Below are positions 55,116-64,000 of a DNA stretch of 64,000 nucleotides, piece after piece. The stretch lies in NCBI RefSeq assembly GCF_011762095.1, contig NZ_JAASQO010000004.1:186001-250000 (forward strand), in the 5' to 3' direction. The translations under genes and the position numbers were made by a program. This DNA comes from Parvibaculum indicum. Lineage in GTDB: Bacteria; Pseudomonadota; Alphaproteobacteria; Parvibaculales; Parvibaculaceae. Below the pieces are notes generated by a model. It had not been told where the DNA came from and made no database searches. It saw only the letters and a program-made list of their open reading frames with translations. Each line of letters begins with the position of its first letter. Positions within the stretch are counted from its first letter, which is position 1.

Positions 55116-55264
55116 CCCGTTAGGGGCTTCTTAAGAACCGGGGGTCAACACTGATCCTGCCGCCAAGGAATGCGTGGCTCTTTTCATACCGGCAGTAGCG
55201 GGCTTCAGAAGGAAGTGCGTGACGAATTCCCCGGGCAGGGAACGCCGGTCGGTGGGGCACGCAC

Positions 55265-55711
55265 ATGGCTTTGGGCGATCTTCCTCTTTTGTCGATGATG
55301 AAGCTGCGGCTGCAATGGCTCGGCGAGCGCCAGCAGGTGCTTGCGCAGAACGTCGCCAATGCGGACACGCCGGGCTATGCGGCGAAAGATCTCAAGGATC
55401 TGGATTTCGGCGCGCTGGTGAGCCGGCAGAGCGGCATGCTGTCGCCCGTCGCCACGACCACAGGACATATCGGGACGCCGGTCGTCGGCGCGTCGCTGAC
55501 GGGTACCGCGGCGGGGCGCGCGGCGGTGACCCATGCGCGCGGCGGCGAAGTGCAACGCGCACCGGATTTCGAAACCTCGCCGACGGGTAATTCCGTCGTG
55601 CTGGAGGAACAGATGATGAAGGCCGCCCAGACACAGATGGACTATCAGGCGGTCACGGGTCTTTACGCCAAAAGCGTCGGGCTTATCAAAATCGCGCTGG
55701 GACGCGCCTGA
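55265..55711 (+). CDS. flgB: flagellar proximal rod protein FlgB
   Basis: A 148-residue rod protein. The N-terminal motif is ERQQVLAQNVANADTPGYAAKDLKDLDF and the C-terminal helix VLEEQMMKAAQTQMDYQAVTGLYAKSVGLIKIALGR. FlgB is one of the first rod subunits, attached to FliE. It is the first gene of flgB-flgC-fliE-fliQ-fliR-flhB. The upstream region carries a CtrA box. Confidence 0.93.
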   Translation: MALGDLPLLSMMKLRLQWLGERQQVLAQNVANADTPGYAAKDLKDLDFGALVSRQSGMLSPVATTTGHIGTPVVGASLTGTAAGRAAVTHARGGEVQRAPDFETSPTGNSVVLEEQMMKAAQTQMDYQAVTGLYAKSVGLIKIALGRA

Positions 55712-55749
55712 GGCGCCGTGCGCGGCCAGGGAATAAAGGAGAGACGGGC

Positions 55750-56169
55750 ATGACTGCGATGGATCTCATCAAATCGATGATGGTGGCGGCCTCGGGCCTG
55801 AAGGCGCAGAGCGGGCGCATGCGCATCATCGCGGAAAATATCGCCAATGCGGAGTCCACCGGCAACACGCCGGGCGCGGACCCGTATCGCCGCAAGATCG
55901 TGACCTTCGAGGATACGCTCGACCGGCAGATGGGCGTGGACAAGGTGACGCTGGGCCGGCCGGAAACCGACAAGTCGGACTTCAAGCTCAAATACATGCC
56001 GGACCATCCGGCGGCCAATGGCGACGGCTATGTGAAGTTTCCGAATGTGAACGGCATGGTCGAGGCGATGGATATGCGCGAGGCGCAGCGCAGCTACGAA
56101 GCGAACCTGAACATCATTCAGGCCTCGCGCCGCATGATTTCGCAGACCATCGACATTCTGCGCGGATAA
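55750..56169 (+). CDS. flgC: flagellar proximal rod protein FlgC
   Basis: A 139-residue rod protein beginning TAMDLIKSMMVAASGLKAQSGRMRIIAENIANAESTGNTPGADPYRRK, with C-terminal VKFPNVNGMVEAMDMREAQRSYEANLNIIQASRRMISQTIDILR. It builds the proximal rod with FlgB and FlgF. It lies 38 bases after flgB and 13 before fliE; AAAGGAGA precedes the start. Confidence 0.95.
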   Translation: MTAMDLIKSMMVAASGLKAQSGRMRIIAENIANAESTGNTPGADPYRRKIVTFEDTLDRQMGVDKVTLGRPETDKSDFKLKYMPDHPAANGDGYVKFPNVNGMVEAMDMREAQRSYEANLNIIQASRRMISQTIDILRG

Positions 56170-56182
56170 GGGGTAGGGGACC

Positions 56183-56503
56183 ATGGCAACACCGGCTTCT
56201 CTTGCACTGAACGCCTATGCCCGCGCCGCGGGCATGGCGTCGAAGGGACCGCAGACGCAAGGCGCCAATGCCGGACAGGCGGCGGGCGGCTTCGACAACA
56301 TGCTGAAAAGCGCGCTCGACGAGGCGGTGGATACCGGCAAGGCGAGCGAGCAGAAGGTGGCGGCGATGACCGGCACGAGGCAGGGCAACCTCGTGGATGT
56401 GGTGACGGCCGTTTCCGAAGCCGAGGCCACGCTGCAGACCGTGGTCACGGTTCGCGACAAGGTCATTTCGGCCTATCAGGAAATCCTGCGCATGCCCATC
56501 TGA
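56183..56503 (+). CDS. fliE: flagellar hook-basal body complex protein FliE
   Basis: A 106-residue FliE. The C-terminal half (DNMLKSALDEAVDTGKASEQKVAAMTGTRQGNLVDVVTAVSEAEATLQTVVTVRDKVISAYQEILRMPI) is the family domain that links the MS ring and rod. The N-terminus is Ala/Gly-rich, as usual. It lies between flgC and fliQ. Confidence 0.93.
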   Translation: MATPASLALNAYARAAGMASKGPQTQGANAGQAAGGFDNMLKSALDEAVDTGKASEQKVAAMTGTRQGNLVDVVTAVSEAEATLQTVVTVRDKVISAYQEILRMPI

Positions 56504-56536
56504 GGGCCTGCGTTCCAGTTTTAGTCGGGTGGGGGC

Positions 56537-56800
56537 ATGACCGGACCTGAAGTTCTCGATATTGCGCGGCAGGCGATCTGGGTGATGCTGGAAGCATCCG
56601 CCCCGATGATGATCGTCGCGCTGCTGGTGGGCCTCGTCATCGCGCTCTTCCAGGCGCTGACGCAGGTTCAGGAAATGACGCTGGTCTTCGTGCCGAAGAT
56701 CGTCGCCATTTTCCTGACGCTGCTGATCTCGCTTCCCTTCATGGGCAGCGTGATGAGCGGGCTGATGCATCTCGTCGCCCAGAAGATCGTCTCGGGCTGA
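56537..56800 (+). CDS. fliQ: flagellar type III export gate protein FliQ
   Basis: An 87-residue protein with two membrane helices (MLEASAPMMIVALLVGLVIALFQALTQVQEMTLVFVPKIVAIFLTLLISLPFMGSVM) and the conserved QALTQVQEMTL segment. It is an export gate subunit that wraps the FliP/FliR core. It lies 8 bases before fliR. Confidence 0.95.
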   Translation: MTGPEVLDIARQAIWVMLEASAPMMIVALLVGLVIALFQALTQVQEMTLVFVPKIVAIFLTLLISLPFMGSVMSGLMHLVAQKIVSG

Positions 56801-56808
56801 CTATTGCG

Positions 56809-57585
56809 ATGACCGGCGATCCCGTTATCAGCATCGACATCCTGCCGGATACGGCTTTCGTGTTCCTGCTCGTCTTTTCGCGGCTGGGCGCGATGGTGAT
56901 GATGATGCCGGCGATCGGCGAAAACGGCATTCCGGCGCGCGTGCGCCTCATCATGGCGCTGCTGCTGACCCTCATCATCATGCCGCTTGTCGCCGACAGC
57001 TACGGCAAGCTGCCGGAAAGCGTGGCCGGCGTGGCGGGCATCATCGTTTTCGAGGTCGCCGTCGGCATTTTCATCGGGATGGCCGCGCGGATCATCATGT
57101 CGGCGCTGCATGTGGCGGGCAACATCATCGCACTTCAGATGAGCCTGGCCTTTGCGCAGAATGTCGATCCCACGCAGGGCCAGCAGGGCGTGCTGATCGC
57201 GAATTTTCTCAACCTGCTCGCCGTCACGCTGATTTTTGCGACGGGGCTCGACCATCTGCTGATCGCGGCGATGCGCGACAGCTACGATCTGTTCAAGCCG
57301 GGGCAGTATCTGCCGGTCGGGGATTTCTCGCGCATGGCGGTGGAAACCTTTTCCCACGCCTTTCGACTGGGATTGCAGCTTTCGGCGCCGTTCCTCGTCT
57401 TCGGACTGGTCTTCTATCTGGGCATCGGCGTGCTTTCGCGCCTGATGCCGCAGATCCAGATTTTCTTCATCGCCATGCCGGCGAACATCATGCTGGGGCT
57501 TTTGCTGCTGATGGTTCTGCTCGGCGCCATGATGACGTGGTTCCTCGACGCCTTCGAAGCCACGCTCACCCTCTTTCTGCATTAG
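56809..57585 (+). CDS. fliR: flagellar type III export gate protein FliR
   Basis: A 258-residue polytopic protein with the family features VFSRLGAMVMMMPAIGENGIPARVRLIMALLLTLIIMP, ALQMSLAFAQNVDPTQGQQGVLIANFLNLLAVTLIF and VLSRLMPQIQIFFIAMPANIMLGLLLL. It completes the FliP5FliQ4FliR1 gate. It lies 9 bases before flhB. Confidence 0.95.
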   Translation: MTGDPVISIDILPDTAFVFLLVFSRLGAMVMMMPAIGENGIPARVRLIMALLLTLIIMPLVADSYGKLPESVAGVAGIIVFEVAVGIFIGMAARIIMSALHVAGNIIALQMSLAFAQNVDPTQGQQGVLIANFLNLLAVTLIFATGLDHLLIAAMRDSYDLFKPGQYLPVGDFSRMAVETFSHAFRLGLQLSAPFLVFGLVFYLGIGVLSRLMPQIQIFFIAMPANIMLGLLLLMVLLGAMMTWFLDAFEATLTLFLH

Positions 57586-57594
57586 GGGAGAGGC

Positions 57595-58665
57595 ATGGCG
57601 GAAGAAAACGATTCAGAAAAAACAGAAGAACCGACACAAAAGAAACTCGACGACGCCGCCAAGAAGGGCGACGCCCCCAAGAGCCAGGAGGTCAATGCCT
57701 GGTTCGTGATGCTGGGCGGTGCGCTCGCCGTCATGATGCTGGGCAATTCCACGGCCGGGGCGCTGATGGATCATCTGCGCATCTTCATCGCGCAGCCCGA
57801 GGCGATCCCCATGGACGCGGAACATCTGCGGCTTGTCTGGCTGGGGCTCGGCAAGTCGGTGATGGGGGCCATCGCCATTCCGCTGCTGATCCTCATCGTC
57901 GCGGCGATCGCGGGCAATGTGGTGCAGCACATGCCGGTGTTCACGGGCGAGAACATGAAGCCGAAGCTCTCCAAGATCTCGCCGATGAAGGGGATGGAGC
58001 GGCTGTTCGGGCCCAAGAGCGTGATGAACCTCGTCAAGGGCATCGTGAAGATGGCCGTGGTGGGGCTCGTCACCTTCCTGATCGCCTGGCCGGAACGCGA
58101 CCGGCTCGGCCTGATGATGACATGGGACGTGACGCTGCTGCTGCCCGCGGTGCAGACCATGGCGCTGCGCATGCTGGCGGGCGTCATCGCGGTGATGACG
58201 GTCGTCGCCGTGCTCGACTACATGTTCGAGCGGATGCAGTGGATGAAGAAGCAGCGCATGTCCGTTCAGGAAGTGAAGGACGAATACAAGCAGATGGAAG
58301 GCGATCCGACGGTGAAGGCGAAGCTGCGCCAGATCCGCGTGGAGCGCGGCCGCAAGCGCATGATGGCCGCCGTGCCGGAAGCGACCGTGGTCATCACCAA
58401 CCCGACCCATTATGCCGTGGCGCTCAAATACGAGCAGGGCATGGGCGCGCCCATCGTGGTCGCCAAGGGTATGGATGCCATCGCCTTCAAGATCCGCGAA
58501 ATCGCGCAGTCGCACGATATTCCCGTGCTCGAAAACCCGCCGCTCGCCCGTGCGCTGCATGCCAGCGTCGAGGTCGACCAGCCGATCCAGCCCGAGCATT
58601 ACAAGGCCGTGGCGGAGGTGATCGGCTACGTGATGCGTCTTAAGGGTAAATTCGCTAAAAACTGA
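57595..58665 (+). CDS. flhB: flagellar export switch protein FlhB
   Basis: A 356-residue FlhB. A charged N-terminus (EENDSEKTEEPTQKKLDDAAKKGDAPKSQEV) is followed by four membrane helices and the cytoplasmic domain with the autocleavage motif NPTH (residues 269-272) in VVITNPTHYAVALKYE. Autocleavage between N and P switches export from hook to filament substrates. It ends the flgB operon; cckA follows about 60 bases later, so co-transcription is possible. Confidence 0.96.
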   Translation: MAEENDSEKTEEPTQKKLDDAAKKGDAPKSQEVNAWFVMLGGALAVMMLGNSTAGALMDHLRIFIAQPEAIPMDAEHLRLVWLGLGKSVMGAIAIPLLILIVAAIAGNVVQHMPVFTGENMKPKLSKISPMKGMERLFGPKSVMNLVKGIVKMAVVGLVTFLIAWPERDRLGLMMTWDVTLLLPAVQTMALRMLAGVIAVMTVVAVLDYMFERMQWMKKQRMSVQEVKDEYKQMEGDPTVKAKLRQIRVERGRKRMMAAVPEATVVITNPTHYAVALKYEQGMGAPIVVAKGMDAIAFKIREIAQSHDIPVLENPPLARALHASVEVDQPIQPEHYKAVAEVIGYVMRLKGKFAKN

Positions 58666-58724
58666 TCCTATTCGCGATAGACTGCGATTCGGGCAGAGTG
58701 GTTTTTGGCGGGAGAATGCAGGGC

Positions 58725-61256
58725 ATGGCTGACGCGCCGGCCGACATGACGAAGGGCGAGGATGCGCCCGGAGAGGGGATCGAGCAGGCCGGGTTTCGCC
58801 CCGGGCCGCGCAACGCCCTGCTGACGCCGCGTCTCGTCATCATTATCGCCGCCGTTTCCTTCGGTATCATTGCCACGCTTCTCGATCTCGTCGGGGTGCG
58901 CCTGTTCGATATGGGCGGCGCGCTGATGGCGACGGGGTTGATTGCCATCGCGCTCGCCGCGTTTTTCGGGTTCGTTTCGGCGGGGGCGAACGATCTGACG
59001 CGCTCGCCGCTCGCGGCCGCCGAAGCCTTCAATGCGCTGCCCGACCCCTGTTATGTGACGGACAGGCGCGGGGCGGTGCTTTTTGCCAATGAGGCCTATC
59101 GCCATCTGGCAGGCGTCTATGCGCAGGACGAGCGCCCGGCCTCGCTGGAAAGGCTGCTGGCGGGGCGGGCGGATTCCGCGGAGATCGCTTTCCGGCTGGC
59201 GCAGGCCGCGCGCACCGGCTTTGCCGCCGACGAGGAAGTGCGACTGGCGATCCGCAGCGGCTTTACCCGCATCTATAAGGTGATCGTGCGGCCGATGAGC
59301 GGGGCGCGGGGCGGGGCGGTGTGGCTTTTCCGCGACCTGACCGTGGAACGCGAGCGGCTGGAAGTCGCCGAACGGAAGCTCGACGCCTTCACCTCCTATC
59401 TCGACGGGGCGCCGGCGGGGCTTTTCATCGTCGGCCCGGGCGGCGAGATCGATTATGCCAATGCCGCGCTGGCCGGCTGGCTGGGGCTCGATGCGGGCCA
59501 TATCGCCGAGCAGGGGACGACGCTCGATGCGATCGCGGCGAGCGCGTTTTCCGACATTCTCGACGCCGAGGGGGACGAGCCCGGTTTCGTGGGGCCGGTC
59601 GATGCCGAACTGAAAAAGACGGACGGCACGCTGTTGCCGGTGCGCGTCGTGGCGCGGCGGATCCGCCGCGATGGCGGGCAGGGCTGGTGCGTGCTGGCGC
59701 TCGACCGCGAGCTGTCGGGCGAGGGGCAGGACAATGCGCGGGATGCGCAGCTTCGCTTTGCGCGTTTCTTCAACAATGCGCCCATCGGGATTGCGACCGT
59801 CGATACGCAAGGCCGGATCGAGAACGCCAACAGCGCCTTCATGGCCTATGTGGGCGGGGAAGCGGTGCGCGGGCAGGCGCTGGCCGAGCTGCTGGTCGAG
59901 GACGACCGGCCCGCCGTGCTGGAAACGCTGTCCGATACGAGCGCGGGGCAGACCGCCGGACCGGCGGTCGACATTCACCTGCTCAACCATCCCGACCGCG
60001 TGGCGCAGCTTTATGCCGCGCGGATCGATACGGGCGAGGGAGCGTCGCTCGTCGTCTATCTGATCGATGCGACGGAGCAGAAATCGCTCGAAATGCAGTT
60101 CGCCCAGTCGCAGAAGATGCAGGCGGTGGGCCAGCTCGCGGGCGGCGTGGCGCATGATTTCAACAATCTGCTGACCGCGATCATCGGCTTTTGCGACCTG
60201 TTGCTCGCGCGGCACCAGGCAGGCGATCCGAGCTTTGCCGATGTGGTGCAGATCAAGCAGAACGCCAATCGCGCGGCGAACCTGACGCGGCAGTTGCTCG
60301 CCTTCTCGCGCCGCCAGACGCTGCGCCCCAAGGTGCTGTCGCTGACGGACTCGCTTGCCGAATTGCAGAACCTGCTGGCGCGGCTGCTGACGGAGCAGGT
60401 GGAACTGAAGATCGTGCATGGGCGCGATCTCGGCCTTGTGAAGGTCGACCAGAACCAGCTCGAACAGGTCATCATGAACCTGGCCGTCAATGCGCGCGAC
60501 GCGATGCCCGAGGGCGGGCGGCTGACCATTCGCACCGCCAATGTGAGCGAGGAGGACAGCCGCGCGCTCGACCATGCGCTGATGCCGGTGGGCGAATATG
60601 TGCTGATCGAGGTGTCGGATACGGGCTTCGGCATTCCGAAGGAAAATCTCGGCAAGATTTTCGAGCCCTTCTATACGACCAAGGATCCCAGCAAGGGGAC
60701 GGGGCTCGGCCTTTCCACCGTTTACGGCATCGTGAAGCAGACGGGCGGCTATATCTTCCCGTATTCCACGGTGGGCAAGGGGACGAGCTTCCGCATTTAT
60801 CTGCCGCGCTATGTGGAGACGGCGGCCGAAAAGGCGGCCAATGAAGAAGAGATCGCGGTGCCGCCGCCGGAGGCCGCCGACCTGACCGGCAAGGGCACGA
60901 TCCTGCTGGTGGAAGACGAGGACGCGGTGCGCACCTTTGCCGCCCGGGCGCTGGAGACGCGCGGCTATGAGGTGTTGCAGGCAGAAAGCGGCGAGGCGGC
61001 GCTCGACGTGGTGGCCGGTTTCGACGGGCGGATCGATCTCGTCGTCTCCGACGTGGTGATGCCCAATATGGACGGGCCCACCATGGTCAAGGAACTCAAG
61101 GGCAGGATTCCCGATACGAAGATCGTTTTCGTTTCCGGCTATGCGGAGGACGCCTTCGCCAAGAGCCTCGACCCGGATCAGGAATTCCACTTCCTGCCCA
61201 AGCCCTTCTCGCTGAAGCAGCTTGCCTCGATGGTGAAGGATGTGATGAACGGCTGA
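58725..61256 (+). CDS. cckA: hybrid sensor histidine kinase CckA
   Basis: About 843 residues. Two N-terminal membrane helices (LVIIIAAVSFGIIATLLDLVG; GGALMATGLIAIALAAFFGFVSAG) precede three PAS-like regions (~110-430), a HisKA domain with GGVAHDFNNLLTAIIGFCDLLL (phospho-His near 477), a HATPase with N box VIMNLAVNARDAMPEG and G boxes DTGFGIP and GTGLGLSTVYGIVK, and a C-terminal receiver with phospho-Asp near 776 in LVVSDVVMPNMDGP. This is the CckA layout, feeding phosphate through ChpT to CtrA. CtrA boxes in this window fit. ATG 58725 is preferred; 58716 and GTG 58698 are alternatives. Confidence 0.93.
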   Translation: MADAPADMTKGEDAPGEGIEQAGFRPGPRNALLTPRLVIIIAAVSFGIIATLLDLVGVRLFDMGGALMATGLIAIALAAFFGFVSAGANDLTRSPLAAAEAFNALPDPCYVTDRRGAVLFANEAYRHLAGVYAQDERPASLERLLAGRADSAEIAFRLAQAARTGFAADEEVRLAIRSGFTRIYKVIVRPMSGARGGAVWLFRDLTVERERLEVAERKLDAFTSYLDGAPAGLFIVGPGGEIDYANAALAGWLGLDAGHIAEQGTTLDAIAASAFSDILDAEGDEPGFVGPVDAELKKTDGTLLPVRVVARRIRRDGGQGWCVLALDRELSGEGQDNARDAQLRFARFFNNAPIGIATVDTQGRIENANSAFMAYVGGEAVRGQALAELLVEDDRPAVLETLSDTSAGQTAGPAVDIHLLNHPDRVAQLYAARIDTGEGASLVVYLIDATEQKSLEMQFAQSQKMQAVGQLAGGVAHDFNNLLTAIIGFCDLLLARHQAGDPSFADVVQIKQNANRAANLTRQLLAFSRRQTLRPKVLSLTDSLAELQNLLARLLTEQVELKIVHGRDLGLVKVDQNQLEQVIMNLAVNARDAMPEGGRLTIRTANVSEEDSRALDHALMPVGEYVLIEVSDTGFGIPKENLGKIFEPFYTTKDPSKGTGLGLSTVYGIVKQTGGYIFPYSTVGKGTSFRIYLPRYVETAAEKAANEEEIAVPPPEAADLTGKGTILLVEDEDAVRTFAARALETRGYEVLQAESGEAALDVVAGFDGRIDLVVSDVVMPNMDGPTMVKELKGRIPDTKIVFVSGYAEDAFAKSLDPDQEFHFLPKPFSLKQLASMVKDVMNG

Positions 61257-61392
61257 GGGCGGCATTTCGTCCCGGCGGCGGGCGCCTTTCATCGTCGAGA
61301 CTGGCCCTTTACGGGCATCTGGCCTATTTTACCGGAACAGCCATGTATTCGGCCGGGCGGGCCGTCGATTGGCGGAGGGCTCTTTTTTGGCA

Positions 61393-62334
61393 ATGACGAC
61401 ACTCGAAGCAGTGGAAGCGGGCAGCTCGCGCCCCGTGGCCGCGGCGTCGGACGCGCATATGGAACATCACCGCGCGGCGCTGACCATTGCGCGGCGCTAT
61501 ATGGGCGACGTCGCCTGGGGCACGGTGGCCACCTCGCTGGGCTCGCTCGCCGCGCTGGGGCTTTCGAGCTATGCCGCGCTGGCGGGCTGGTGGCCCTATT
61601 GGGCGGCGATGCTGGCCAATGGCTATCTGCTTCTGATGCAGTTCATGGCGGTGCATGAGGGGCTTCACCGCGCGATCGGCGGGGACGACCCGCGCTGGAA
61701 ATGGCTGAGCCCGGCGCTCGCCTGGATCGGCGGTATCGCCACGCTCATTCCCTATCGCGGCTATGACACGATGCATATGGTGCATCACCGCTATACCAAC
61801 GATTTCGAGCGCGACCCCGATACCTGGTGCGCGGGCACGAACCCCGTGCTGCTCGTCCTGCGCTTCTTCACCCAGACGCCGCATTACATCTATCTGATGA
61901 CGAAATTCGGCTTCTGGAAGGACCCGAAGGAGCGGCGCGGCTACTGGATCGCGGCGGCGCATCACATCACCGCCTGGTCGCTGGTGGCGGCGGGGTTCTG
62001 GTTCGGCTATTGGCGCGAGATCCTGATGCTGTGGATCGTGCCGACCTTCCTCAATGTCGCCTTCATCGGGCTCATCTTCAATTACCTGCCGCACCACCCG
62101 CATGTGTCGCGCGAGCGCTATACGGATACCAGCGTCTTCCTGCTGCCCCGGCCCATTCACGGGCTGGTGACGGCGCTGGACATGTTCCAGACCTATCACC
62201 TGATCCATCATCTTTTCCCGCGCATTCCTTTTTACCGGATCGGCCGGGCCTTCGACGAGATGCGGCCCATTCTGGAAGCCGAGGGCGCGCCGATCCATGA
62301 CTGGAGCGACGCCTGGAGCCGGAAGCGGGCGTAA
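61393..62334 (+). CDS. fatty acid desaturase family protein
   Basis: A 313-residue membrane di-iron enzyme. The three histidine boxes are HEGLH (residues 88-92), HMVHH (128-132) and HLIHH (269-273), with an additional HHPH near 234. Hydrophobic segments lie between them (VATSLGSLAALGLSSYAALAG, YWAAMLANGYLLLMQFMAV and others). This fits acyl-lipid desaturases or beta-carotene hydroxylase-like enzymes; the substrate is not defined. The ATG at 61393 follows a GGAGGG about 13 bases upstream; a TTG at 61369 is in frame. No link to its neighbours is evident. Confidence 0.85.
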   Translation: MTTLEAVEAGSSRPVAAASDAHMEHHRAALTIARRYMGDVAWGTVATSLGSLAALGLSSYAALAGWWPYWAAMLANGYLLLMQFMAVHEGLHRAIGGDDPRWKWLSPALAWIGGIATLIPYRGYDTMHMVHHRYTNDFERDPDTWCAGTNPVLLVLRFFTQTPHYIYLMTKFGFWKDPKERRGYWIAAAHHITAWSLVAAGFWFGYWREILMLWIVPTFLNVAFIGLIFNYLPHHPHVSRERYTDTSVFLLPRPIHGLVTALDMFQTYHLIHHLFPRIPFYRIGRAFDEMRPILEAEGAPIHDWSDAWSRKRA

Positions 62335-62480
62335 GGCGGAATCGGTCGAGGGCGGCGGGGCGCTGCGCGGCACGCGCGGCCGACCGGGTGCGCGAGTCGG
62401 GTTTCCTTGCGTGAACGTCACGCGAACTTGTCCTGAAATTCATTTTAAAATCAATTGGTTGAAAATATCTTTGCCATTGG

Positions 62481-62495
62481 GAACAAAATAGGTAC
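62481..62495 (+). promoter_or_regulatory. degenerate LexA box upstream of recA
   Basis: GAAC-AAAATAG-GTAC fits GAAC-N7-GAAC with one mismatch and lies 53-67 bases before the recA ATG. The spacer (AAAATAG) is close to that of the imuA box (AAAACAG). Confidence 0.6.
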
Positions 62496-62547
62496 ATTAA
62501 CTGAAATTGCGCGGGACAAATCGGTATGAAATAAGGGGTGCAGGTCC

Positions 62548-63654
62548 ATGTCCAAGAATGTTGTGAACCTCGTGGCAAAAGACGATTCCGAAAAGAAGAA
62601 GGCGCTTGAGGCGGCTCTGAGCCAGATCGAGCGCAATTTCGGCAAGGGCTCCATCATGCGGCTCGGCAAGAACGAGCAGGTGGTGGAGATCGAAGCCATA
62701 TCCACGGGCTCGCTGGGCCTCGACATCGCGCTGGGGATCGGCGGTCTGCCGCGCGGCCGCGTGATCGAGATCTACGGGCCTGAAAGCTCCGGCAAGACGA
62801 CCATGGCGCTGCATACGGTGGCCGAAGCCCAGAAGAAGGGCGGCGTCTGCGCCTTCGTCGATGCCGAACATGCGCTGGACCCGGTCTATGCCCGCAAGCT
62901 GGGCGTGGAACTCGACGACCTTCTGATTTCGCAGCCCGATACGGGCGAGCAGGCGCTTGAAATCGCCGATACGCTGGTGCGCTCCGGCGCGGTGGACGTG
63001 CTGGTGGTGGACTCTGTCGCCGCGCTGACGCCCAAGGCCGAACTCGAGGGCGAAATGGGCGACTCGCTGCCCGGCCTGCAGGCCCGCCTGATGAGCCAGG
63101 CGCTTCGCAAGCTCACCGGCTCGATCTCCAAGTCCAATACCATGGTGATCTTCATCAACCAGATCCGCATGAAGATCGGCGTGATGTTCGGCAGCCCGGA
63201 GACGACGACGGGAGGCAATGCGCTGAAATTCTATTCCTCCGTCCGTCTCGATATTCGGCGTATCGGCGCGATCAAGGATCGCGACGAGGTGGTCGGCAAC
63301 CAGACCCGCATCAAGGTGGTCAAGAACAAGGTCGCGCCGCCCTTCAAGCAGGTCGAATTCGACATCATGTATGGCGAGGGCGTGTCCAAGACGGGCGAAC
63401 TCATCGATCTCGGCGTGAAGGCCGGGATCGTGGAGAAATCCGGCTCGTGGTTCTCCTACAATTCGCAGCGCATCGGGCAGGGCCGGGAGAATGTGAAGAA
63501 TTTCCTGAAGGAAAACCCGGACATGGCCGACGAGATCGAGGCGGCGATCCGCCAGAATGCGGGGCTGCTGGCCGAGAAGATCATGGATGTCGGGCCGGAT
63601 GCGGAGGACGACGGGGATTTCGACGATGCCGAGGGCCTGGAGGCCAATGGCTAG
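62548..63654 (+). CDS. recA: recombinase RecA
   Basis: A 368-residue RecA. Walker A is GPESSGKTT (residues 77-85); loop L1 and L2 regions are present, with [70 protein letters not shown]. The acidic C-terminal tail ([19 protein letters not shown]) is typical of alphaproteobacteria. It performs strand exchange and stimulates LexA self-cleavage, inducing imuA, imuB and dnaE2. AAGGGG lies upstream of ATG 62548. Confidence 0.98.
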   Translation: MSKNVVNLVAKDDSEKKKALEAALSQIERNFGKGSIMRLGKNEQVVEIEAISTGSLGLDIALGIGGLPRGRVIEIYGPESSGKTTMALHTVAEAQKKGGVCAFVDAEHALDPVYARKLGVELDDLLISQPDTGEQALEIADTLVRSGAVDVLVVDSVAALTPKAELEGEMGDSLPGLQARLMSQALRKLTGSISKSNTMVIFINQIRMKIGVMFGSPETTTGGNALKFYSSVRLDIRRIGAIKDRDEVVGNQTRIKVVKNKVAPPFKQVEFDIMYGEGVSKTGELIDLGVKAGIVEKSGSWFSYNSQRIGQGRENVKNFLKENPDMADEIEAAIRQNAGLLAEKIMDVGPDAEDDGDFDDAEGLEANG

Positions 63655-63701
63655 ATAGCGGTCGGGGCGCGAGGCCGCGCCCCGGACATCCCTTGAAACA
63701 G

Positions 63702-63732
63702 AGCGGCGCCGGAACCCCGGCGCCGCTTTTTT
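63702..63732 (+). terminator. rho-independent terminator of recA
   Basis: AGCGGCGCCGG pairs with CCGGCGCCGCT around AACC and is followed by TTTTTT. Confidence 0.93.
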
Positions 63733-63905
63733 CGTCTGTTTCATATCTGTTTCGCGTCTATTTCTCATTCGGGGCCCTTGCTGGACAGCACCGAGGGCGA
63801 CAGGTAAAAGCGTGGGCCTTATATTGCCTTTGGAGAGAGGCAGTTAGCCCGTTGAGGGCAACGGCTCCAAAGTAGCGAAGCGTTCAATTTGCGAGATCTA
63901 TTCCC

Positions 63906-64000
63906 ATGTCCGGCCTAAACGAGATCAGAGCCAAATTTCTCGACTATTTCGCGTCGAAGGAGCACGAGATCGTGCCCTCCGCCTCGCTTGTGCCGAACAA
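63906..64000 (+). CDS. alaS: alanyl-tRNA synthetase AlaS (N-terminal fragment)
   Basis: The first 31 codons before the window ends read [15 protein letters not shown], then [12 protein letters not shown], the highly conserved N-terminus of AlaS (helix plus the start of the class II catalytic core). It charges tRNA-Ala. recA-alaS adjacency is common in alphaproteobacteria. The 170 bases between the recA terminator and alaS contain no other recognisable feature. Confidence 0.93.
   Translation, partial: MSGLNEIRAKFLDYFASKEHEIVPSASLVPN

Larger units (their letters stand above)
54953..55264. other. 312-bp divergent regulatory region between fliO and flgB
   Basis: It contains a CtrA box (55038-55052) with one ftr-like palindrome on each side (55015-55029 and 55101-55115). 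No -24/-12 sigma-54 promoter was found, consistent with an early, CtrA-driven class. Confidence 0.6.

Noticed and set aside
58668-61292. An 874-codon minus-strand frame opposite cckA
   Set aside because: Shadow of an unambiguous histidine kinase gene.

Overview
The window is about 64 kb of high-GC DNA from an alphaproteobacterium. This is supported by the GAAC-N7-GAAC type of LexA box, an imuA/imuB/dnaE2 mutasome, alpha-specific flagellar genes (flaF, flbT, fliX, a PflI-like gene), a CckA kinase, TTAA-N7-TTAA CtrA boxes and a Cys-poor DksA. The genus cannot be fixed from sequence alone; a free-living, flagellated, Parvibaculum/Caulobacter-like organism is a reasonable guess. No rRNA, intact tRNA, CRISPR array, insertion sequence or phage gene was recognised.

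Left part (1-22 kb) is a mixed accessory/housekeeping region. It starts with a partial and a hypothetical gene, a methyltransferase/sulfotransferase pair, then an SOS mutagenesis locus (imuA, imuB, dnaE2) with two LexA boxes. That locus is unusual: two small paralogous lipoprotein genes sit on the opposite strand between imuA and imuB, and a DUF559 endonuclease gene bounded by hairpin repeats is wedged, with overlapping stop/start codons, between imuB and dnaE2. Next come a LuxR-type regulator with a tiny membrane protein, a MacAB/DevBCA-like export operon (HlyD, FtsX-type permease, ATPase), a TetR gene divergent from a cupin-PhyH-NTF2-PhyH cluster, a methyltransferase/Rrf2 pair with a perfect operator palindrome, an unexplained structured 430-bp gap, and a CoxE-like VWA protein and MoxR ATPase separated by an LprI-like gene.

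Central part (22-46 kb) is flagellar: flgE-flgK-flgL; flaF, flbT and two flagellins with a FlmG-like TPR glycosyltransferase; flgI-flgJ-flgN-like facing fliX; dksA; flgF-flgG-flgA-flgH; fliL-fliM-pflI-like-motE-like and a 1165-residue secreted TPR protein. A second flagellar block (53.8-58.7 kb) holds fliO-fliP and flgB-flgC-fliE-fliQ-fliR-flhB, followed by cckA. The promoters form a coherent Caulobacter-like hierarchy: CtrA boxes before fliX, before the large TPR gene and between fliO and flgB; sigma-54 -24/-12 promoters before flgE, flgI, flgF and the distal flagellin; and a recurrent CGGCA-N5-TGCCG palindrome resembling FlbD/ftr enhancer sites. In two of these promoters the palindrome lies at exactly the same distance from the -24 element.

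Between the flagellar blocks (46-53.8 kb) lie a Zur-box-linked COG0523 zinc chaperone, an MpaB-type oxygenase with divergent TetR and palindromic operator, two toxin-antitoxin-like modules (DUF4160/DUF2442-HTH and HigBA) with their own operator repeats, a tRNA-3'-end-like relic, and feoAB. The right end carries a fatty-acid desaturase, recA with a degenerate LexA box, and the start of alaS.
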